This document shows, in pieces, positions 10,524-19,551 of a DNA stretch of 22,094 nt. Origin of the DNA: Mastigamoeba balamuthi. Its lineage: Eukaryota > Evosea > Mastigamoebida > Mastigamoebidae. The position numbers and the translations under genes were made by a program. The DNA is taken from NCBI GenBank assembly GCA_902651635.1, contig CACRSC010000012.1:177611-199704 (forward strand), written 5' to 3'. Position 1 is the first letter of the stretch; every line of letters begins with the position of its first letter. Under the pieces are notes generated by a model. The model saw only the letters and a program-made list of their open reading frames with translations, ran no database searches and had not been told where the DNA came from.

Positions 10524-10709
10524 ACTCCAAAAATCTCAGTTGTTTGTTCCTCCATGGAATTCTCTATTTGAAAAGACCCTTCGAGAAGACAGTTGGGGAG
10601 AATTAGAGAATGTGGGGGGAATGAACTTCCCTACCTTGAAGACACAAGGCGAGGAACCCATGAGAAGGGAGAAAAACGTGATTCCCCATCGGTTACTGAG
10701 TGGCTTGTT

Positions 10710-12831
10710 CTACTTAAAGCGCATGAGGTGCTCGCCCTTGTCGTTCCACGCGTTCATCGGCGCACCGAGCACGGGGTCCACCGACACCTCCACCACCACC
10801 GGGCCCTTGTTTGCGTCCGCGTGCTCAAACGCCTCCCGCAGCACGCTCTTGATCTCCGCCTCGTCGTTGCGGACGATGTGAAGGCCCTTGGCCCCGAAGC
10901 CCTGCGCCAGCACCGCGAAGTCCGTCTTGCTGATCTCCATGAAGGGGCTGCCGACCACGCGGCGCAGCATGGTGTTGCGGAACACAAAGTACACGATGCT
11001 GGCGTGGTACTGCACCGCCGTCGCCAGCTCCTGCACCGACATCAGGCACCCCCCGTCTCCCGCGATGCCCACCACCGTCGACGCCGGCTGCGCCAGCTTG
11101 CTCGCCACGCACGCCGGCAGCGACCACCCCATCACCCCGTGCTTGGCCGTCGTCAGCACAGTCTCCCGGTTCATCAGGCGCAGGAACAGGCCCGCCCACA
11201 CGCAGTTGTCTCCCACGTCGGGCACAACCACCGAGTGCTTACGTCCCGCCAGGAACGACTCGAGGCAATGCAGCATGCGCACCGGGTGCACGTACTCTGC
11301 GCTGGGCACAGCAGCCTCCTGGTAATACTGCTCGGCGCGGTACGGGTACGATCAGCATGTGGTGACAGAGGATGCAGTCGTGCGATGGTAGAACAGCAAC
11401 CAACACAAGACAAACAAAGGTGGAGGGAATTGACAGCACCTTGGCGAAGAAGGACTTCTTCTTGGTGTTGACGTCGGCCACGGCGGCCTGGGCCTTGTCG
11501 CACGCCGGCTGGTCGCGCAGCGCCTCCTTGACGCACTTGGAGATCCCCGCGATCGCCTGGTCCACCGGGCCGATCACCGTCGCCTTGGCCGAGAACGAGT
11601 GGGCCATGTCGCTGAAGTCGTGGTCCACGATCACCAGGTCCCGCAGCTGCTCCCCCTCCAGCGTCGCCACAAACGGCGTGGGGTTGTCCATCCCGATCGC
11701 CACCACCAGCCGGATCCCCTCGATCGAGTCCTGCGACACCGCAAACGCCGGCGACCCGAAGATCCCCAGCACCCCCACCATGTCCGGGTGCTGCTCGCTC
11801 ACGATCCCCTTGGCATCCAGAGAGCACATGACCGGCGCCGGGATCATCGACGCCAGAGCCTCGATCGCCTCCCCGCACCCGCGCGCACGCGCGCCGACGG
11901 CGATGGCCACGCCGCCCTTGGTCGCCGCCTCGACGATCATGCGGCCCACGCTCTCGAACAGGTCCGCGCTGAACCGCCCCGGGACGGTGTCGCGGATGGG
12001 GCGGATGGGATAGCGCGCCAGCCCGAGCTCGTCATTCAGGGGCACCTGCCGTGCGTTGGTTGAGGTCGGTGTTAGTCCCCATCGGGCTTGCCGGAGCGGA
12101 GCGGGACGTGTTTTTCCCCCAGAAGCAGCAGAATTGTTCCGAGTGTTCTGTCGCACCTTCTGTATGTCCGACGGAATGCACAGGTGCACCGCCTCGCGGT
12201 TGTTCAGCGCGCGCCCGATGGCCCGCTGCAGCAGCGCCGGGACGCACTGCGGGTGCGCCGCCGTCGTCGAGCTGGCGACGACGCCGCTGAGCACGGCGCC
12301 CTGGTCCATCTCCTGGAACTCGAGGTCGCGGCCCATCTTGTATGTCGGCACGTCCCCCGTCAGCGCCAGCACGGGCGCGCGGTCCGTCTGGGCGTCGAGC
12401 AGGCCCGTGACGAGGTTCGACGTGCCTTTGTGCGCGTTGGGCGGTTATTCCGGTGAGTGTCCCCAAAATCGATCGGGAAACAGGACGAGGGGCGGAAATG
12501 CCGGCTGCGTCCCCACACGCACCTGGTCCGCTCGTCGCAATGCAGACGGCGAGGTTGCCCGTGAGCTTCGCCTCTGCGCTCGCCGCCAGTGCCGCGTTGG
12601 CCTCTGTGCGGCAGACGATAAACTGCAGTTTGGCCTTCTCGACGCTCTGCACACAAATGAGAATGGGGGAGGGGGGAGATGAGTAGCCGCTTTCGAAAAG
12701 GGCATCGGCATCGATCATTAGGTGAGCACCTGCAGAAGGGGGACCACCGCGGCTCCCAGGTAGCCGTAGACGCGCTGCACGCCCTGCTTCATGAGCGCGC
12801 TCACAACGTAGTCGGTCACTGTGCTCGCCAT
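10710..12831 (-). CDS. ThDP-dependent acetolactate synthase/pyruvate oxidase-like enzyme, copy A
   Basis: Five exons: 12730-12831, 12523-12646, 12157-12425, 11440-12045, 10710-11327; introns 83, 97, 111, 112 bp; 572 aa, the usual length of the acetolactate synthase / pyruvate oxidase group. N-terminal pyrimidine-binding domain: GYLGAAVVPLL and catalytic Glu49 in CRTEANAA, then ATSGPGTSN. The middle domain (about 185-340) is of the type that binds FAD or its vestige. C-terminal ThDP/Mg domain: GDGG at 457-460, running to Asn485 at the family spacing. The family decarboxylates pyruvate and passes the C2 unit to an acceptor; the sequence alone does not separate acetolactate formation from oxidation, though the N-terminal GYxGxAVxPL run leans to acetolactate synthase. 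No targeting signal is seen, so it is probably cytosolic. Stop TAG. It is divergent from the six-exon unknown gene, with the shared upstream block between them. Confidence 0.88.
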
Positions 12832-12904
12832 CGTCTGTGTGTCTGTCTCGCTTGTCCGCCGGTCGATTGGCTTCTTTGCGTGGATGCCACTCTTTACGTG
12901 GTTG

Positions 12905-12914
12905 TTTATAAGTG
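12905..12914 (-). promoter_or_regulatory. TATA-like element of copy A
   Basis: On the minus strand 'CACTTATAAAC', about 75 bp before the ATG. It aligns with A/T-rich elements at the same relative place before copy B (18408-18424), copy C (21279-21295) and, somewhat further from its ATG, the six-exon gene (13839-13856). Confidence 0.5.
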
Positions 12915-12952
12915 TTCGCAAGGCGGCCCGCGAGATCATGGGACCTCGACAG

Positions 12953-13000
12953 CATGACGCGTCTGTGCACGAAAAACGTGGAGGTTCCCACAAGATCAAA
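12953..13000 (-). promoter_or_regulatory. Shared upstream block, copy A
   Basis: Minus-strand sequence TTTGATCTTGTGGGAACCTC, then CACG, TTTTTCGTGCACA and CGCGTCATG. It is closely matched upstream of copy C (21196-21243) and recognisably upstream of copy B and the six-exon gene. The block ends about 122 bp from the start codon. Confidence 0.75.
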
Positions 13001-13247
13001 GGGGAGAGGTGAAATCAAAACGGCTCTTTTTCTGGGAAAATGGGCGAAAGCTGCTTTGCTTTGGCTCTCTCGTGCGGGCGCCCTTTCTGTGGGGGCCCCT
13101 CATGCCACCGCGTTCACGCAGACACGCACGGGGTCACGCGGGGCTCTCTTCTTCTGCTGTTCTGACCGGATGCGCGAGAATCTGACCCGCACACCGAGAG
13201 GAAAAGAGTGATTGATTCCCGGTATTTTCTTAGCTCCATCCTCGCTT

Positions 13248-13277
13248 CATTCTCCAAATGCCCGTAAGGCGAAAAGT
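13248..13277 (-). promoter_or_regulatory. Distal 30-bp conserved element, first copy
   Basis: On the minus strand ACTTTTCGCCTTACG-NN-CA-N-TTGGAGAATG. It matches 19090-19119 on the plus strand at 27 of 30 positions by my count, while the flanks differ. Here it lies about 420 bp upstream of copy A. Role unknown. Confidence 0.55.
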
Positions 13278-13765
13278 AAACTAGTTTCTCATGTTCTCCC
13301 ATGATGCCTAATCCGGTTCTGGTGTTGATGTGCACATCACCGCCGAAGCACAGGTTGCTGGTTCTCCATTCCTCTCATCTGAAGAGAGCATCTGTTCTTC
13401 GGTTTTCCGTGCTGAGGCGCGTACGGACACCCGTGGCTCCGCGCCTCCTGGGATCCCTTCGCGGGATGCATCCGTGTGAATATTAGCTGAATTTCCCCTC
13501 TCCTGAACTCAACGGCCTCCTTTCGTCGCCTTTTCGCAGAGCCCCCGCAGCGGATTTTGTTCGCCAGCTCCGCGCATCATTCCTCTTGGCTGCGCATGCC
13601 ACGTCTGCGCGTTATCGCGGGGATACCGACAGGAGAGAGCGGGAACAAACAGGCAGATGGCATTGCAGTCTGCTTTTCCGATTGAAAGGCGACTGGATGG
13701 GTGACAAAGGGAAGGTAAGGGCTGTACGGCCGGATATCTCCGAATTTTCTCAGTGTATGTCTCAA

Positions 13766-13811
13766 TTCTTGTTGTATCCGCGGCGGTTATTTTTGCACAG
13801 GCACGTCAGCC
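13766..13811 (+). promoter_or_regulatory. Shared upstream block, six-exon gene
   Basis: TTCTTGTTGTATCCGCGGCGG followed by TTATTTTTGCACAGGCACGTCAGCC is the plus-strand counterpart of the ThDP upstream blocks and is closest to copy B. The CACGTCA core is 131 bp from ATG 13939. A further match to copy B lies at 13730-13755 ('ccggatatctcc'). Confidence 0.7.
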
Positions 13812-13821
13812 TGAGGGCTGA
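13806..13821 (+). promoter_or_regulatory. Dyad TCAGCC-N4-GGCTGA
   Basis: Perfect 6-bp arms directly overlapping the 3' end of the shared block. The same dyad with a 5-nt spacer occurs at 18447-18463 before copy B. Copies A and C lack it. A plausible binding site for a dimeric regulator. Confidence 0.55.
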
Positions 13822-13838
13822 TACCCGCCCATGACGTT

Positions 13839-13856
13839 TCGCTTTCAAAAATACAA
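13839..13856 (+). promoter_or_regulatory. Core-promoter-like A/T element of the six-exon gene
   Basis: 'cgtttcgctttcaaaaatac' aligns with 'cgtttcactttttaatatc' before copy B. It lies about 85-100 bp before ATG 13939 and downstream of the earlier in-frame ATG at 13831, which argues against that ATG as the start. Confidence 0.45.
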
Positions 13857-13938
13857 TTTCAAACTAAGAGGTCACAATTTCATGTTGAAAGACTGTGAAC
13901 TAGACAACGGCGCGAGGGGGGCTGCGGCGCTGAGCCCG

Positions 13939-15554
13939 ATGATGCCGAAGACGCCGAGCGGCCCCGTGCATGTCCTTTTTCCAGCATCGCTCCCTGTTAT
14001 GCCGTCGCTGTCGGCTGTGCCCGCATGGCTGTGCGAGGGATTCAACGCGCTGACAGGGCGACTGCAGAACCTCCTGAACAGCGTGTACGACGACATCGAC
14101 TGCAACATCAGCGCCGTCGACGAGAACGGTAAGCCCACACGCTGCTTCAATAGCAAGCACATGCAGACGCGCGCACGCACCATACACGCACGTGTCTTTT
14201 GCTCATGCCTGTACGACCCTCAGATCTGCTATTTGTGGGGAACATGCCCGCCAAAGCAATGGGTAACTACAAGCCACTGTTCCTGGGATACTACACCGCC
14301 GAGGACGTGCATGGTATGTCCTCGGTATCCCGAGCATGCTTGCATCCTTCGCAGCCTCTCGCCGCGCCATGCCGCCCGCCACTGCTTACTTGCACGACGG
14401 ATTCAGACAAGCTCGTGCACCATGTCAGCAAGTTCGAGAGGCACGCCGGCAAGACGATCGGGGAGCTGCTCAAGCAGAAGGGCTTCACCGACATCATCAT
14501 CGACATCGATGCCTCGTGCGCCATTTCTGAGCTTCTGATGATTTTTAGCCGCAGAAACCAACACCCCGGGCTCAGGGACACCTTTGTGCACCGGATGCAC
14601 GTGTACCACGGCGTCAAGGACACTCGCCATCTCATTGGCCAGTGCGTCCTTCCTCAGGCATTCCCGATCCCTACTCATTGCAACACCGGCTCAGGCTCTT
14701 TATGCGCATCGACGCGGAGTTCAGCTTTCTTACGATGAAGTCGCTCGTCACTGCTGCCCCTGCGGCGTACCGGAGCGAGCTCGCTGAAGGTCTGCGCGTG
14801 CTGCACCGGTCTTTCGGAACGTCGATGCTGCAACTGAGCATCATCGAGTGGCTGCGCATTCAGGACCCCACGCGCGACTTTGTGGGCACCACGCTGCCGC
14901 TGCCGGGGCAGCTGCACCCCAACCTGGGCATCGGCCGTGAGGTCAACGACCTTCTGCACACCATGGCCAAGAAGCGCGGGCGCGACGGCCTCATGAGTGC
15001 GCCACAACCCGTGCCGGGGGAATTCCCGGAAACCACAGTGACGTTGCGTTGCCTGCGCTGACTCATCGGCCCCCACCACAGACATCCCGGAGCACTGGCA
15101 CAACGCGTACATGTACGCGAGCTCCGAGCCGCCGTTCCGCTTCCTGAACCCCGCGTTCGAGGGGTTCTTCCTGGCGACGCGGATGGCCGTGGCGGCCGAC
15201 ATCCGGGCGCGCGGGCTGCCTGCGGTGGCGTGGGCGATCTCGCGGGGGCAGCTGCTGCACAAGGGGGCCGACCGCGTGCAGTGGATCCCGCACGAGCAGG
15301 TCTTCCCCATCACGCCGCGCATGCTCGACTACTTCGCCTCGCGCGAGTACACGGAGCGCGTGCGCGCGAGCTTCCGCCCCGAGGACTTCAGCATCGCGTG
15401 GGACGTGTCGCCCGCAGACGGGCTCGGGTCGCTGCACCTGTCGACGCAGTGCGTGGACGTGGGCGACGCCCGCGGCAAGGGCGCCAGGTCCCTCAGCCTC
15501 AGCTCGGGCCTCGTGGAGCAGCACGCCGACGTGGACGGCCCGTGCTCGGACTAG
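13939..15554 (+). CDS. Conserved protein of unknown function, GNAT-like motif
   Basis: Six exons: 13939-14128, 14224-14313, 14407-14515, 14555-14641, 14695-14996, 15082-15554; introns 95, 93, 39, 53, 85 bp; 416 aa, stop TAG. ATG 13939 is chosen because the shared promoter block then sits at the same distance as in the ThDP genes; ATG 13831 in the same frame would precede the core element. The middle carries PGQLHPNLGIGR (about 229-240) and then DGLMNIPEHWHNAYMY, recalling the acetyl-CoA loop of GNAT acetyltransferases and a family I know only as hypothetical proteins in bacteria. No signal peptide or membrane helix is seen. The 39-bp intron has an alternative acceptor 6 nt upstream, adding two residues. 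The shared promoter suggests a role with the ThDP enzymes; the reaction is unknown. Confidence 0.7.
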
Positions 15555-16109
15555 GACAGTGCTTCTCGTGAGATGTCGAGCGGACCGCGCCACTACTCTA
15601 TCTGCTGAGCCACACCGTAACGTAGCACACCTAATTTCTGGAACTAGTTTTTGCACGAACTACTTATTGCCCCCATTTGACCGGTGCAGTTGCCTGAGGT
15701 GTCATTTCAGTTGTCCTGATATCGCCTCACTAATCGAATGACACGCAGTCACCGCCTCTATGTGACAGCTCTGCCGGACAGAATTCCATATTCGTGTTTC
15801 TGCTGTTGGACTCGAACTCAGCCAGATCCAATCCTCTCTGGCACACTGTGCTAGTATGTTCGAGGTCGGAGGGTGTAAGGGCACGAGCTGCACGACCGCG
15901 GAAGCAACTGACAACCCCCCCCTTTCCTTTGACCTTATACTTCTCAGTCCAGAAGTGAGTCGCCTGCCATTGGCAATTCTCGTGTTAGAAACGCAAATTG
16001 CCTGTGTTACGTGACTGCTAAATTTGTGTTTTGCGGGTGCGGTGGCTCAAACACATCATCGCGTCGATGTGCTGGCATGAAGTGGATGGGAGAATAAATG
16101 AGTGGGTGT
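15555..16109. other. Convergent 3' intergenic region, no gene seen
   Basis: Separates the ends of the six-exon gene and copy B. It contains a stem-loop at about 15798-15826 (TCTGCTG ... CAGCCAGA, one bulge) and a stretch resembling a tRNA A box on the minus strand (15602-15612), but no tRNA could be folded. A C-run lies at 15915-15923. Confidence 0.4.
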
Positions 16110-18337
16110 CTACTTGAAGCTCATGAGGTGCTCGCCCTTGTCGTTCCACGCGTTCATCGGCGCACCGAGCACGGGGTCCACCGACACCTCCACCACCACC
16201 GGGCCCTTGTTCGCGTCCGCGTGCTCAAACGCCTCCCGCAGCACGCTCTTGATCTCCGCCTCGTCGTTGCGGACGATGTGAAGGCCCTTGGCCCCGAAGC
16301 CCTGCGCCAGCACCGCAAAGTCCGTCTTGCTGATCTCCATGAAGGGGCTGCCGACCACGCGGCGCAGCATGGTGTTGCGGAACACAAAGTACACGATGCT
16401 GGCGTGGTACTGCACCGCCGTCGCCAGCTCCTGCACCGACATCAGGCACCCCCCGTCTCCCGCGATGCCCACCACAGTCGACGCCGGCTGCGCCAGCTTG
16501 CTCGCCACGCACGCCGGCAGCGACCACCCCATCACCCCGTGCTTCGCCGTCGTCAGCACAGTCTCGCGGCTCGAGAGACGGAGGAACAGGCCCATCCACA
16601 CGCAGTTGTCGCCGACGTCGGGGCAGACGACCGAGTGCTTGCGGCCCGCCAGGAACGACTCGAGGCAGCGCAGCAGGTTCACGGGGTGGACATACTGCTC
16701 GTTGGGGAGCGAGCCAACCTGGTGATACTGCAGGGTGCTTGCAGGTAAGAACAGAACGTCGCTGGGGTCTCCCCGTGGGAGGGCGAAGTAGTGTTACCTG
16801 AGCGAAGAAGGACTTCTTCTTGGTGTTGACGTCGGCCACGGCGGCCTGGGCCTTGTCGCACGCCGGCTTGTCGCGGAGCGCCTCCTTGACGCACTTGGAG
16901 ATCCCCGCGATCGCCTGGTCCACCGGGCCGATCACCGTCGCCTTGGCCGAGAACGAGTGGGCCATGTCGCTGAAGTCGTGGTCCACAATCACCAGGTCCC
17001 GCAGCTGCTCCCCCTCCAGCGTCGCCACAAACGGCGTGGGGTTGTCCATCCCGATCGCCACCACCAGCCGGATCCCCTCGATCGAGTCCTGCGACACCGC
17101 GAACGCCGGCGACCCGAAGATCCCCAGCACTCCCACCATGTCCGCGTGCTGCTCGCTCACGATCCCCTTGGCCTCCAGCGAGCACATGATCGGCGCCGGG
17201 ATCATCGAAGCCAGAGCCTCGATCGCCTCCCCGCACCCACGCGCACGCGCGCCCACGGCGATGGCCACACCGCCGCTGATCGCCGCCTCGACGATCATGC
17301 GGCCCACGTTCTCGAACAGGGCGGCGCTGAAGCGGCCCGGGACGGTGTCGCGGATGGGGCGGATGGGGAACAGCGCCAGACCGCGCTCATCGGCCAGAGG
17401 CACCTGTGGGGTACGTTGTGAGACGACTGTATCTTTCTTGCCTGCGGGAACAAAAAACACAGGGAAAAAGGGCGGAGTGGAAACAGTTGCCCCAGCGTAG
17501 CGCAGAGTGAGACGGCGGCTTTCCTCGGGTGGCCGCGTGGTACACCGCGACAGCCCGAGGGCACTTGCGCGGGTGCCAGTTCGGCCGTGGTGCGCGGGTT
17601 TGGACGCCCGATTGGGATTTATCTCTTAATTCTGATTAATTTCCCGATACCCCGGGATCGCACCTTCTGTATATCCGTGGGGATGTTGAGGTGCACGGCC
17701 TCGCGGTTGTTGAGCGCGCGGCTGACGGCGCGCTGGAGCAGCGCGGGGACGCTCTGCGGGTGCGCGGCGGTGGACGAGAGGCCGACGACGGGGCCCAGGA
17801 CCTTGCCCTGGTCCATCTCCTGGAACTCGAGCTCGCGGCCCATCTTGTACGTCGGCAGGTCGCCCGTCAGCGCCAACACAGGCGCGCGGTCCGTCTGGGC
17901 GTCGAGCAGGCCCGTGACGAGGTTCGAGGCGCCTGTTGTCGATGTTAGCGGACTTTTGTTGAACAGGTGGAATTTTGTAATCGGGAGGGGGGGACCACTC
18001 TGATCGGGAAAACGCGGTGGGGGTGGAGGCGCACCGGGGCCGCTGGTGGCGAGGCAGACGGCGAGGTTGCCGGTGAGCTTGGCCTCGGCGCTGGCCGCGA
18101 GGGCCGCGTTGGCCTCTGTGCGGCAGACGATAAACTCGAGATTGTACTTCTCGACGCTCTGCACACGTTTGCAGAAAACAGCGGGGGACGGGTGAGAAAA
18201 TTCCCGGATCTGGGACGCCAGACAACGCTTCTCACCTGCAGGAGGGGGACCACGGCTGCTCCCAGGTAGCCGTAGACGCGCTGCACGCCCTGCTTGATGA
18301 GCGCCCTGACAACGTAGTCCGTCACTGTGCCTGCCAT
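16110..18337 (-). CDS. ThDP-dependent acetolactate synthase/pyruvate oxidase-like enzyme, copy B
   Basis: Exons 18236-18337, 18035-18158, 17664-17932, 16798-17403, 16110-16727 have the same five lengths (102, 124, 269, 606, 618) as copy A; introns are 77, 102, 260 and 70 bp. 572 aa, stop TAG. Glu49 and the GDGG...N ThDP motif are present. Exons 1-3 and the first 170 bp of exon 5 differ clearly from copy A, while the last 440 bp or so are almost identical to it. The C-terminus reads MSFK instead of MRFK. Differences such as GASN for GTSN and YHQVGSLPNEQ for YYQEAAVPSAE suggest a distinct isozyme homogenised in its ThDP domain. Its promoter is closer to that of the six-exon gene than to copies A and C. 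Confidence 0.88.
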
Positions 18338-18407
18338 TGCCGGTGGTGTGTGTGTGTGGGCCTGGGGGTTGCACAGAGAGAAGATATCCTGAGCGAGAGT
18401 GAGGAGG

Positions 18408-18424
18408 ATATTAAAAAGTGAAAC
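18408..18424 (-). promoter_or_regulatory. Core-promoter-like A/T element of copy B
   Basis: Minus strand 'TTTCACTTTTTAATAT', about 75 bp before the ATG, aligned with the corresponding elements of copies A and C and the six-exon gene. Confidence 0.5.
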
Positions 18425-18446
18425 GTCACGCACATCTTGGGGGTTA

Positions 18447-18463
18447 TCAGCCCCCCAGGCTGA
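18447..18463 (-). promoter_or_regulatory. Dyad TCAGCC-N5-GGCTGA
   Basis: Perfect 6-bp arms, same arm sequence and same place (at the 3' end of the shared block) as 13806-13821. Confidence 0.55.
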
Positions 18464-18506
18464 CGTGTTTGTGCAGAAAAACCGCCGAGGTTCCTACAAG
18501 ATCAGA
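18459..18506 (-). promoter_or_regulatory. Shared upstream block, copy B
   Basis: Minus strand TCTGATCTTGTAGGAACCTC, then GGCGGTTTTTCTGCACAAACACGTCAGCC. The CACGTCA core is 124 bp from the start codon. Similarity to the six-exon gene's promoter extends further, to 18515-18540 ('ccggatatctcc'). Confidence 0.75.
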
Positions 18507-18540
18507 TGCCCTCGCACTGGGAAATTTAGGAGATATCCGG

Positions 18541-19551
18541 GCTCGCCACTGGGGCCCCGCCATCCTACCATCCATTCCTGCCCGTGCTTTTTGCGTTTTC
18601 TCTTGGCAAAACAACCCGCAACGCCCTGCGCCTGCCTGTTCCCGTTCTCGCCTACCAGTTCTCCTCCCGGACCCGCCGCTTGCGCGCGATAGCGCGCGAC
18701 AGTGGCCCGGGTGGCCAGGGGGACGAGGTCGCGGCAGGGGCGCGCAGCTGCGCGGCCGGGCTGTTGTTGTTGTTGGATGTGGATATCAAAAGTGCGCTAA
18801 AGGGGCTACTGGGAAAATACCGTGAAAGGTAGCCGGCTGTGCGCTCTGGATGTGGCGAAGTTCAGGGCTGTTCACACGCCCGCGTCCGGCGAAGGGATTC
18901 CAGGCGGCGAGGGAGCGCGCAGAGGAGCGCGCGCAGCGCAGAGCGACAGAGCGCACTGTCACCAAATTAGCGGCCGCTGTCTCCGTTTTCTACGACGAGC
19001 AGCGAACCGAGAAAGTCGGCGGTGCGGTGAGGGAACAACACCACAGGATGGCCGGATAAGGAAACCCGTGATAACCGAACAAAATATTGACTTTTCGCCT
19101 TACGAACAGTTGGAGAATGTCAGGGGAATTTCTCAAGACATGTTTAAACATCTTAGGAAAGACAACATATACCGCCACAACGCCTTTATCGCCTTGTCTC
19201 GGCCCGCATTCTCCCGCGCAGCCTGCCCGGACGGTGGCCATCCCCAACGCATCCCCGCGTGTCTGTGGCGTGATCGGGTTTTCGGGTGCGCCCGCTCCTG
19301 TCCCATCTGCAACCAACACAGACGCGCACCCGACTGCACGATGAACGCCTTTGCACCACAGTGCAGCTCTGTTGCAGCCCTCTTTCGCGGCCGCGGACCC
19401 GCACGAGCGGCCAGCGCGCGCCCTCGGGAGGGGCGAGGAGCCCAACGAGTGGAAACGGGACAGTAGTGTATGGTAGCTGTATTGCGTCATCCACTGGGAA
19501 GCAGGGGAACGAACAACAAAAGCCCACCGCCCATAGCCCCTTCCTTTCGCC
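18541..19551. other. Intergenic region, no convincing gene
   Basis: GC-rich sequence between the promoter of copy B and the 3' end of the decarboxylase-like gene. A 214-codon plus-strand ORF (18822-19466) starts with GTG, has no recognisable domain, and is best explained by high GC. The stretch includes the second copy of the distal 30-bp element and a palindrome ATGTTTAAACAT near 19140. Confidence 0.45.
19090..19119 (+). promoter_or_regulatory. Distal 30-bp conserved element, second copy
   Basis: ACTTTTCGCCTTACGAACAG then TTGGAGAATG; 3 mismatches to the reverse complement of 13248-13277. Relative to the downstream ThDP gene its orientation is opposite to that of the first copy, and it lies about 750 bp from the start of copy B. 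Confidence 0.55.

Larger units (their letters stand above)
12832..13938. other. Divergent intergenic region with promoters for copy A and the six-exon gene
   Basis: Contains the conserved upstream blocks of both flanking genes and a distal 30-bp element. The part next to copy A (12832 to about 13250) is homologous in inverted orientation to about 20930-21373 upstream of copy C. Short ORFs here are not convincing. Confidence 0.6.

Noticed and set aside
10593-11471. 292-codon plus-strand ORF rich in His and Arg
   Set aside because: Antisense shadow of copy A exon 5; the same shadow appears opposite copy B at 16098-16748.
15560-15840. Possible tRNA genes on the minus strand
   Set aside because: An A-box-like stretch (15602-15612) and a 'ttcgagtcc'-like stretch (near 15810) are present, but they are in the wrong order and no cloverleaf forms.
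16225-17460. 411-codon minus-strand ORF read as one gene
   Set aside because: It reads through introns 3 and 4 and shifts frame within exon 5; the five-exon model conserves the protein with copy A.
18822-19466. 214-codon plus-strand ORF
   Set aside because: GTG start, no domain, and it contains the non-coding 30-bp element also found upstream of copy A.
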